From Opimibacter sp041746735 (GTDB taxonomy: Bacteria; Bacteroidota; Bacteroidia; Chitinophagales; Saprospiraceae), in assembly GCA_041746735.1 (NCBI GenBank), contig JBGTGP010000020.1, forward strand, positions 124,001 through 188,000: a DNA stretch of 64,000 nt, written 5' to 3'. This document shows positions 57,655 through 64,000 of this stretch, in pieces. Under the pieces are notes generated by a model. That model was given only the letters and a program-made list of their open reading frames with translations. It was not told the origin of the DNA and searched no databases. Numbering within the stretch: position 1 is the stretch's first letter; the number at the start of each line of letters is the position of its first letter. Both the position numbers and the translations under genes were made by a program.

Positions 57655-58293
57655 TTAAAACAGGCCATGGATCTGGCTGGTGACAAGTGCTATAATTTTA
57701 CCCAAATCCTCGGCATTTTTCTCAAAATCGATATCATCCGCATTGATGACCAGGAGCGGACCTTCCTGGTAATGCGCGATCCAGTCATCGTACTTCTGAT
57801 TGAGTCGTTTCAGATAATCGAGACTCATGCTGCCCTCGTAGCTTCGGCCCCTGTTGTGAATATGCTTCACCAATGTCGGAATACTGGCCTGCAGATAGAT
57901 CAGCAAGTCCGGGGGAGACACCTGGGTGCTCATGTTTTTAAAAAGGGTAAAATAATTTTCAAAATCACGCCGACCCATGAGCCCCATTTCATGCAGATTG
58001 GGGGCAAAGATGTACGCGTCTTCAAAAATTGTCCGGTCTTGAATAACCGTCTTATCTCCGTTACGGATCTGAAGGATTTGCTGATACCGGCTGTTGAGAA
58101 AATAGATCTGAAGATTGAAGGACCAGCGATGCATATCATCGTAGAAATCACTTAGATACGGATTGTTCGTCGTGTCTTCGTAATGAACCTCCCATCCGAA
58201 ATGTTTGGCCAACCTGGTGGACAGGGTTGTTTTACCGGCTCCGATATTGCCAGCCACTGCGATGTGTTTGATCAGTGTTTTAGGTTTCTGCAT
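57655..58293 (-). CDS. Deoxynucleoside kinase
   Basis: The 212-residue product is a deoxynucleoside kinase-like protein of the salvage pathway. P-loop GNIGAGKTT (about 16-24), the QDRTIFEDAYIFAPNL catalytic block with the DRS-like Asp-Arg, and the lid NRGRSYEGSMSLDYLKRLNQKYDDWI are present. Specificity (dA/dG or dC/dT) is not clear. Convergent with the TonB-like gene (9-bp gap) and divergent to the ABC gene. Confidence 0.9.
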   Translation of the reverse strand: MQKPKTLIKHIAVAGNIGAGKTTLSTRLAKHFGWEVHYEDTTNNPYLSDFYDDMHRWSFNLQIYFLNSRYQQILQIRNGDKTVIQDRTIFEDAYIFAPNLHEMGLMGRRDFENYFTLFKNMSTQVSPPDLLIYLQASIPTLVKHIHNRGRSYEGSMSLDYLKRLNQKYDDWIAHYQEGPLLVINADDIDFEKNAEDLGKIIALVTSQIHGLF

Positions 58294-58400
58294 TTCAGTT
58301 GGAATAGAGGTACAAGCCTAAAAGGTGGTAAAATAAAAACCTTCGCCGATTGAACACCCCTTATCATCCAAATAATTCCAAACGGATACCCTAAAAGCCC

Positions 58401-58408
58401 TACTTTTG
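58401..58408 (+). promoter_or_regulatory. -7 box TACTTTTG for the ABC gene
   Basis: An exact TAnnTTTG match. The predicted start near 58412 leaves the ATG at 58414 practically leaderless. Confidence 0.55.
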
Positions 58409-58413
58409 AAGAT

Positions 58414-59145
58414 ATGGAACAGATCAGACCCCTCATCTCCGTGAAGGACCTTTCCCGGACCTATATCATGGGGATGGAGAAAGTACATGCCCTGCGCTCC
58501 GTCACCCTCGAAATCACCCGTAATGAGTATGTAGCCCTGATGGGCCCTTCCGGATCTGGTAAAAGTACGCTCATGAATATTCTCGGTTGTCTTGATACCC
58601 CCACTTTGGGAGAATACTATCTCAACAATCAACTGGTCAGTGAAATGACGGATGGGGAGTTGGCCGGCGTGAGAAACAAAGAGATTGGGTTTGTATTCCA
58701 AACTTTCAATTTGCTGCCGCGCCTTTCAGCATTGGAAAATGTAGCGCTCCCTCTGGTCTATGCCGGTATGGGACGTTCCCGCCGGGAAGAACGGGCAGAA
58801 GAGGTGATGGAGCAGGTGGGTCTTGCAGACCGCATGTACCATAAGCCTAATGAATTGTCTGGAGGCCAGCGCCAGAGAGTCGCGATTGCCCGGGCTCTTG
58901 TCAATAATCCGTCGATCATCCTGGCAGATGAACCCACCGGCAACCTTGACACCAAGACATCCCTGGAGATCATGGATATATTCGGCCGCATCCACGGACT
59001 TGGTAATACAATTATTCTCGTGACGCATGAGCCTGATATTTCGGAGTATGCGCACAGAGTGGTCAAATTGAGGGATGGGTATGTCGAATCAGATGCCTTG
59101 AATCCGCATTATGTCGTGTCCGCCTCAGAAGCCGGACAGGACTAA
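58414..59145 (+). CDS. ABC transporter ATP-binding protein, MacB/LolD-type
   Basis: The 243-residue ATPase has Walker A GPSGSGKST, signature LSGGQRQR, Walker B IILADEP and TGNLDTKTS. The Q-loop region FVFQTFNLLPRLSALENVALPL places it with MacB/LolD/FtsE-like mechanotransmission ATPases. No permease gene is adjacent, as for the ABC gene at 24040-24723. It may pair with a distant permease. Followed after 17 bp by the cobalamin adenosyltransferase gene. Confidence 0.88.
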   Translation: MEQIRPLISVKDLSRTYIMGMEKVHALRSVTLEITRNEYVALMGPSGSGKSTLMNILGCLDTPTLGEYYLNNQLVSEMTDGELAGVRNKEIGFVFQTFNLLPRLSALENVALPLVYAGMGRSRREERAEEVMEQVGLADRMYHKPNELSGGQRQRVAIARALVNNPSIILADEPTGNLDTKTSLEIMDIFGRIHGLGNTIILVTHEPDISEYAHRVVKLRDGYVESDALNPHYVVSASEAGQD

Positions 59146-59162
59146 ATTTTACCTTTCAGTGT

Positions 59163-59735
59163 ATGGCGACAAAGATTTATACGCGAACCGGTGATGATGG
59201 GACAACAGGTTTGTTTGGCGGGGCTCGTCTTCCCAAGGATCATATCCGCATAGAAGCTTATGGCACCGTAGACGAACTCAATTCTGTCATCGGCTGGCTG
59301 ATGGCCAATATTCCTGACCGGCAGATCGATATGTTGTTGCAAACGATTCAATCCCGATTATTTACCATTGGGTCTAATCTGGCGAGCCAACCCGGTAAGG
59401 ATATGATCACACCGGATTTGCTGGATGAAGATGTTAGGTTGATCGAAGATTCCATCGACAAAATGCAGGAGACTCTTCCACCTCTTAAGCACTTTATTAT
59501 GCCGGGAGGTAGTGCGTCAGTCAGTGCCGCCCACCTTGCGCGTACAGTCTGCCGCAGAGCAGAACGACGATGCGTTACGCTGGCGCAAACATCTGATGTG
59601 CAAGCTATTATTATCCTTTATCTCAACCGGTTATCTGATTTCTTTTTTGTGCTAGCTCGATGGCTGGGTGCACGGGAAGGCGTAGAAGAAATCAAGTGGA
59701 TTCCAAGGGAACCAAAGAAGAAAGAGCCTAAATAA
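59163..59735 (+). CDS. Cob(I)alamin adenosyltransferase, PduO type
   Basis: The product transfers the adenosyl group of ATP to cob(I)alamin. The 190-residue protein starts KIYTRTGDDGTTGLFGGARLPKDH, the ATP-binding signature of the PduO family. The block ARTVCRRAERRCVTLAQTSDVQAIIILYLNRLSDFFFVLARW carries the conserved Arg/Glu and Asp of the active site. The product coenzyme B12 serves e.g. methylmalonyl-CoA mutase or ribonucleotide reductase, not in the window. Convergent with the DUF6580 gene. Confidence 0.95.
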   Translation: MATKIYTRTGDDGTTGLFGGARLPKDHIRIEAYGTVDELNSVIGWLMANIPDRQIDMLLQTIQSRLFTIGSNLASQPGKDMITPDLLDEDVRLIEDSIDKMQETLPPLKHFIMPGGSASVSAAHLARTVCRRAERRCVTLAQTSDVQAIIILYLNRLSDFFFVLARWLGAREGVEEIKWIPREPKKKEPK

Positions 59736-59768
59736 TATCGAATCAGGCAGGTAAGTAGTAGGAAGGAA

Positions 59769-60332
59769 TTATGCTAAATGTCGTTTGGGTTTCAGCATAA
59801 AAACATGGAGCGCTACGCCAAACAGGATGAGGCTATAGAAAAGATCTCCCAGTACCTGGTTGACGAAAAACGGCAATCCGGCTGTGTAGCAGGCTAAGAG
59901 ACCGGGAAGATTGATGGGATATGCAGAAGACGAGGCCCAGACCCCAAAGTTCGACAGTAAGAAGAAGATACCAGATGAACCCAGCGCACCAAAAAAGACC
60001 TTGGGCATGGTGATGCTGTTCCTGAAAAGGGCATAGCCAAAGATCACGATGATACCGAAAGCAGCATAACTCCAAAGCGCACCCCGGTACAGAAAAACAA
60101 AATGTTTGTAATCGTCCGGATAAGCCGCAGCATAAATTACATTATTGAGGATCATGTCACTGATCAGCATGACCAGGTAGGGAATGACAATCGCAACACT
60201 CCGCCTGCCGGCAAAAGCTGCACCAAACAAAGAAATGGCTCCAATCGCGGTAAAATTGGGATAATGAGGTATCAGACGGCTCCCGATTCCAACTATAAGC
60301 AATGAAATGATCAATCCCCTGGTCTGGTTCAT
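59769..60332 (-). CDS. DUF6580 multi-spanning membrane protein
   Basis: The 187-residue protein (ATG at 60332; longer in-frame starts are not needed) has five or six hydrophobic segments and the DUF6580 marks SRLIPHYPNFTAIGAISLFGAAFAGRR and IPYLVMLISDMILNN. The shape resembles substrate-binding S components of ECF transporters. Its convergent position beside cobalamin adenosyltransferase hints at cobalamin or another vitamin, which is inference only. A TACTTTTG box lies 8 bp upstream. Confidence 0.7.
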   Translation of the reverse strand: MNQTRGLIISLLIVGIGSRLIPHYPNFTAIGAISLFGAAFAGRRSVAIVIPYLVMLISDMILNNVIYAAAYPDDYKHFVFLYRGALWSYAAFGIIVIFGYALFRNSITMPKVFFGALGSSGIFFLLSNFGVWASSSAYPINLPGLLACYTAGLPFFVNQVLGDLFYSLILFGVALHVFMLKPKRHLA

Positions 60333-60339
60333 ATAGTGC

Positions 60340-60347
60340 CAAAAGTA
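60340..60347 (-). promoter_or_regulatory. -7 box TACTTTTG for the DUF6580 gene
   Basis: An exact TAnnTTTG match on the minus strand. The predicted start near 60336 gives a leader of only about four bases before the ATG at 60332. Confidence 0.55.
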
Positions 60348-60490
60348 AAAAGATTCTTCTAAACAATCACCGGATACGTCCATTTCAACCCCGGATATAG
60401 CGATCTGTTTGTATAATTACGATCAGGAACGGCCCCGGGGTTGGAAAAACTTCTCCGTTCTGATACTTTCAAATATAAAATTTACTTTTT

Positions 60491-62362
60491 ATGTGTGGAT
60501 CGTTTGGGGTGCGTATTTGTCTGGTAGCTGGCATTTTCTTAGCGGCCAGGGAGGCCATTACAGCCCAGCCATCACGCTACTACTGGCAACAGGAAGCTCA
60601 TTATCAAATGGATATAGATCTGGATGTACGTACCAATCGTTTTGCCGGACGGCAGGTCATCCGGTACAAAAACAATTCCCCAGATGTCCTTGACCGCATT
60701 TTTTTTCATTTGTATCTCAATGCCTTTCAACCCGGCAGCGTGATGGATGTCAGGTCCAGAACGCTGGCAGACCCGGATCCCCGGGTCACCTCCCGGATAC
60801 ATACTTTGCAACCTCATGAAATCGGGTATCAGAATATCTCCAGTCTTACTCAAAACGGCAACCCTGTGCGATATGAAGTCAACGGCACTATCCTGGAAGT
60901 GCAATTGGCACAGCCCATACGCCCCGGACAATCTGCTAAACTGGAAATGGTGTACGAGGCTCAGGTGCCCATCCAGATTCGCCGAAACGGACGAGATAAT
61001 AAAGAGGGGATACGCTATTCGATGTCCCAGTGGTATCCTAAACTTTGCAATTACGATCGGCAAGGGTGGCACGCACATCCCTACGTCGGGAGAGAGTTCT
61101 ATGGCGTTTGGGGTGACTTTGATGTACGGATCACCCTGGATGCCGACTATACAGTAGCCGCTTCAGGTGTGTTGAAAAATGCCCGGCAAATCGGACATGG
61201 ATATGCCACTGAACCCAAACGACGCTCCGACAAATTAACATGGAAATTTCTGGCTGAAAATGTGCACGATTTTGTCTGGGCGGCTGATCCTTCCTACATC
61301 CATGATGTACATCTCTGTAAGGATGGAACCATCCTCCGTGCCTTTTACCATGATCACGAACGGTTTACTGAAAATTGGCAGGCATTGTTACCCATCATGG
61401 AAGAGGCGTTGACCTTTATCAATAGGCGCTTTGGCCAATATCCGTATCCGGTGTATTCATTTATTCAGGGTGGTGACGGTGGCATGGAATATCCGATGGC
61501 CACGCTTATCACCGGCCAGCGTTCCTTGACCAGTCTGGTCGGGGTCTCCGTTCATGAGTTAATGCACAGCTGGTATCAAATGGTATTGGGTTTTAATGAA
61601 AGTTATTATTATTGGATGGATGAAGGATTTACACAATATGCCTCCGAGTTGGTCATGAATCATCTGGCAGAGAAACGATTGATTCCTGGCGATCCGGATC
61701 CAGACCCTTTTGGTGGTTTCTACAGAGGATATCAGAATATGGTCAGCAAAGGCATAGAGGAGCCCCTCTCTACCCATGCAGATCATTTTGAAAATAACGC
61801 CGCCTATAGCGTATCCGCTTACGTGAAAGGAGCAGTCTTTCTTCATCAGTTGGAATATGTGATTGGAAAACCGGCCTTTGACAAAGGCATGCTTGAGTTT
61901 TACAATACCTGGAAATTCAAACATCCGGATGACAATGATTTTATTCGGGTGATGGAAAAGGTATCAGGTCTTGAACTGGACTGGTACAAAGACTATTTTG
62001 TCTACACGACAAAGACCATTGATTATGCTCTGGATACGCTGATAGAAGCAGGGGGTGGCACCATGATCCAGATAAGTCGACAGGATTTCATGATCATGCC
62101 GGTTGATATACAGGTGGTATTGGAGCAAGGGCGCGTGCTCAATTATACGATTCCACTTGATATCATGCGAGGTTCAAAACGGGAGTCGCCTGATATAGGA
62201 GAAGCTTTTATCGTGTTACCGGATTGGAATTGGGTGAATCCATCATATACGTTTACCATTCCTTTTCCATTACATGAAATACAATCTGTAGAAATTGATC
62301 CTTCGGGCCGAATGGCTGATTTTGATAAAGGAAATAATAACTGGCCGTTGATGCGACCGTAA
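60491..62362 (+). CDS. Secreted M1-family metallopeptidase
   Basis: The 623-residue zinc aminopeptidase-like protein has a signal peptide (about 1-25, …REAITAQ). Catalytic region: GGMEYPMATLI (exopeptidase motif), HELMHSW with His355, Glu356 and His359, and Glu378 in WMDEGFTQYASE, giving HEXXH-x18-E. A C-terminal helical region follows. The size fits short M1 enzymes of Bacteroidota that act in the periplasm or outside. It is followed by an exported Asp-box protein. A TACTTTTT box directly precedes the ATG. Confidence 0.93.
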   Translation: MCGSFGVRICLVAGIFLAAREAITAQPSRYYWQQEAHYQMDIDLDVRTNRFAGRQVIRYKNNSPDVLDRIFFHLYLNAFQPGSVMDVRSRTLADPDPRVTSRIHTLQPHEIGYQNISSLTQNGNPVRYEVNGTILEVQLAQPIRPGQSAKLEMVYEAQVPIQIRRNGRDNKEGIRYSMSQWYPKLCNYDRQGWHAHPYVGREFYGVWGDFDVRITLDADYTVAASGVLKNARQIGHGYATEPKRRSDKLTWKFLAENVHDFVWAADPSYIHDVHLCKDGTILRAFYHDHERFTENWQALLPIMEEALTFINRRFGQYPYPVYSFIQGGDGGMEYPMATLITGQRSLTSLVGVSVHELMHSWYQMVLGFNESYYYWMDEGFTQYASELVMNHLAEKRLIPGDPDPDPFGGFYRGYQNMVSKGIEEPLSTHADHFENNAAYSVSAYVKGAVFLHQLEYVIGKPAFDKGMLEFYNTWKFKHPDDNDFIRVMEKVSGLELDWYKDYFVYTTKTIDYALDTLIEAGGGTMIQISRQDFMIMPVDIQVVLEQGRVLNYTIPLDIMRGSKRESPDIGEAFIVLPDWNWVNPSYTFTIPFPLHEIQSVEIDPSGRMADFDKGNNNWPLMRP

Positions 62363-62447
62363 TAACCCAATCCTTGAGTCAGAAGGGGCACGATGCCATT
62401 CAAGAGTATGGCCGGCTCCGTGAAATAACCTTTAAATCAGGAATGAC

Positions 62448-64000
62448 ATGATCAGATTTTTTATGGCGGTATTCATTTTGGGGATCGCCGTGGCTCCCTT
62501 GTCGGCTCAGCCGTTGGGTGAAAAAATATTGGAAGGAATGCAGATACGCAATGTAGGTCCAGCCGGTATGAGTGGACGTATCACCGCTATTGATGTGGTG
62601 TTGCGCAATCCCAATCACATCTTCATTGGGGCGGCCTCCGGCGGTGTCTGGGAGTCTACTGATGGCGGAGTAAAATGGAAACCCATCTTCGACGACCAGC
62701 CCACATTAGCGATCGGTGCCATTAAAATCAATCAGCAAAATCCAAGCGAGATATGGGTCGGCACCGGTGAAGGAAATCCCCGCAACTCACAAAACAGCGG
62801 CAAAGGAATATTCCGGACACTGGATGGTGGACGGACATGGGCGCTCATGGGACTCGCAGAAACAAAGGTGATCCACCGGATTCTGATAGATCCACATCAA
62901 CCCCAGACGGTGTATGTAGGTGCGGGTGGCTCACCATGGGGTGCCAATGAAGAACGCGGAGTATATAAGTCCACGGATAGCGGTAAGTCGTGGAAAAGAA
63001 TCCTCTTTTCCAATTCGACTTCCGGTATCGGAGATCTCGTGATGGATCCATCAAATCCCCGTAAGATCGTCGCTGCCCTGTATGATCACCAACGAACGCC
63101 CTGGTTTTTTACCAGCGGCGGAGAAGGATCAGGGTTGTATCTCACGTATGATGGTGGCGAAACCTGGAAAAGAATAACCGACAAGGAAGGATTACCGAAA
63201 GGGCATCTGGGTAGAATAGGCCTTGCGATCTCCCATTCTAAGCCCAATATCATCTATGCCCTTGTCGAAGCCAAAGAGAACGGACTTTATAAGAGTATAG
63301 ACGGAGGTGAGTCCTGGTCACTGGTCTCGACCAAGAACATTGGTAACCGTCCATTTTATTACCACGAACTCTATGTGGATCCGGTCAATGAAAACAGGAT
63401 ATGGAATCTGCATACCTATGTAACAAAAAGTGAAGATGGTGGCCGCACGTTCGAAACGATTTTGGATTATGGTAAAAGCGTGCACCCGGATCACCATGCC
63501 TTCTGGATTCATCCCGACAATCCTGATTACATTATTGATGGTAACGATGGGGGGCTTAATATTTCCAGAGATGGCGGTCGTAACTGGTATTTCTGTAGCA
63601 ATATTCCGGTAGGACAGTTTTATCATGTCAATCTCGACCATGATTTTCCCTTCAATCTGTACGGAGGTATGCAGGATAATGGATCCTGGGTGGGTCCGGC
63701 GTATGTATTGAAAGCAGGGGGTATACGCAATCAGGATTGGCGTGAGCTCTATTTTGGAGATGGATTTGATGTAGTGCCCAGGTTGAGCAATACCCGTTTT
63801 GGATGGGCGATGAGCCAGGGAGGCAACCTGGCATACTATGATCGGGAGACCGGTTTCAATCAGTTTGTCCGTCCGGTGCATTCGGATGGAGTCACCTTGC
63901 GCTATAACTGGAACGCTGCAATAGCCGCAATCCCTGGTGAAGATTGTGGCATCTATTATGGAAGCCAATATGTACACCAGACTACAGATTGCGGTCAAAC
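62448..64000 (+). CDS. Secreted Asp-box (BNR/VPS10-like) propeller protein, truncated by window edge
   Basis: The gene starts at the ATG at 62448 (MIRFFMAVFILGIAVAPLSAQ, a signal peptide) and stays open to the window end, so the 3' end is missing; 517 codons are visible. The protein contains repeated Asp boxes of the S-x-D-x-G-x-[TS]-W type: STDGGVKW, TLDGGRTW, STDSGKSW, TYDGGETW, SIDGGESW, SEDGGRTF and SRDGGRNW. These mark the blades of a beta-propeller as in sialidases, xyloglucanases and VPS10/sortilin proteins. Full-length Bacteroidota relatives reach about 1000 residues. Substrate unknown. It lies 85 bp after the M1 peptidase, perhaps in one transcript. Confidence 0.88.
   Translation, partial: MIRFFMAVFILGIAVAPLSAQPLGEKILEGMQIRNVGPAGMSGRITAIDVVLRNPNHIFIGAASGGVWESTDGGVKWKPIFDDQPTLAIGAIKINQQNPSEIWVGTGEGNPRNSQNSGKGIFRTLDGGRTWALMGLAETKVIHRILIDPHQPQTVYVGAGGSPWGANEERGVYKSTDSGKSWKRILFSNSTSGIGDLVMDPSNPRKIVAALYDHQRTPWFFTSGGEGSGLYLTYDGGETWKRITDKEGLPKGHLGRIGLAISHSKPNIIYALVEAKENGLYKSIDGGESWSLVSTKNIGNRPFYYHELYVDPVNENRIWNLHTYVTKSEDGGRTFETILDYGKSVHPDHHAFWIHPDNPDYIIDGNDGGLNISRDGGRNWYFCSNIPVGQFYHVNLDHDFPFNLYGGMQDNGSWVGPAYVLKAGGIRNQDWRELYFGDGFDVVPRLSNTRFGWAMSQGGNLAYYDRETGFNQFVRPVHSDGVTLRYNWNAAIAAIPGEDCGIYYGSQYVHQTTDCGQ

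Noticed and set aside
24040..59145. Complete ABC transporters at 24040-24723 and 58414-59145
   Set aside because: Only ATPase genes are present; no permease lies next to either, so I report single subunits.

Overview
The window looks like a chromosomal segment of a free-living Bacteroidota bacterium, most likely of the Saprospiria (Lewinella/Haliscomenobacter-like) group. Evidence: many starts are preceded by the Bacteroidota -7 box TAnnTTTG; two large secreted proteins end in the gliding-motility/CHU_C (type IX secretion type B) C-terminal domain; there are dockerin-like and Calx-beta-like modules, an S46 dipeptidyl peptidase, DUF2911 and DUF3127 proteins, a six-gene Na+-NQR operon and many lipobox lipoproteins. 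Base composition is near 50% GC. I see no tRNA, rRNA, CRISPR array, intact insertion sequence, prophage or secondary-metabolite cluster, and no recognisable defence system. Most of the window is housekeeping and envelope genes.

Layout. 1-507: gene-poor left edge with an octamer repeat array. 508-5332 (minus): secreted asparaginase-like Ntn hydrolase, amidohydrolase, S46 peptidase. 5500-6704 (plus): lipoprotein MsrA and MsrB. 6705-6986: cluster of small repeats. 6987-10097 (minus): FadL-type porin and a low-complexity secreted protein. 10357-13933 (plus): proS, a DUF3127 protein, a secreted unknown, a DUF2911 protein. 13976-15544 (minus): double redoxin-dockerin protein. 15868-18644 (plus): lipB, a secreted unknown, acyl-CoA thioesterase, methyltransferase. 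18670-21123 (minus): CHU_C protein. 21185-22733 (minus): lipoprotein, SCO1, cytochrome c. 22808-28426 (plus, interrupted by lolD-like on minus): DASH-like photolyase, two glycosyltransferases, ribBA. 28479-30312 (minus): NhaD and a CBS protein. 30473-37638: nqrABCDEF-apbE on minus, with a convergent NqrM-like gene and a tiny ORF upstream of nqrA. 37862-38266: arfB without a normal start codon. 38379-44957 (plus): TetR and a complete tripartite RND efflux system. 45017-52174 (plus): Kazal lipoprotein, DUF2238 protein, lipoprotein, 1753-residue CHU_C adhesin. 52220-55930 (minus): pyrE, M42 peptidase, UbiA-like protein, ridA, queE. 55950-62362: NUDIX, YggS, a mini TonB-like protein, deoxynucleoside kinase, ABC ATPase, cobalamin adenosyltransferase, DUF6580, M1 peptidase. 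62448 to the right edge: truncated Asp-box/BNR propeller protein.

How the genes fit together. Na+-NQR, its flavin transferase ApbE, the NqrM-like maturation candidate and NhaD point to sodium-based bioenergetics. S46, M1 and M42 peptidases, the asparaginase and the amidohydrolase point to peptide and amino-acid use. The CHU_C proteins, the redoxin-dockerin protein and the Asp-box protein make up a secreted or surface layer. Exported MsrA/MsrB, SCO1 and the double redoxin protein suggest envelope redox maintenance.

The points I would look at again are: arfB with a non-AUG start; the inverted NqrM-like gene; RibBA with all GTP cyclohydrolase zinc cysteines replaced; a photolyase with several changed active-site residues; a 79-residue TonB-N-terminus protein; a (TTGAGAGG)n repeat found just after two stop codons; and a group of promoters that predict nearly leaderless mRNAs. 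Nothing here proves a new biological system.
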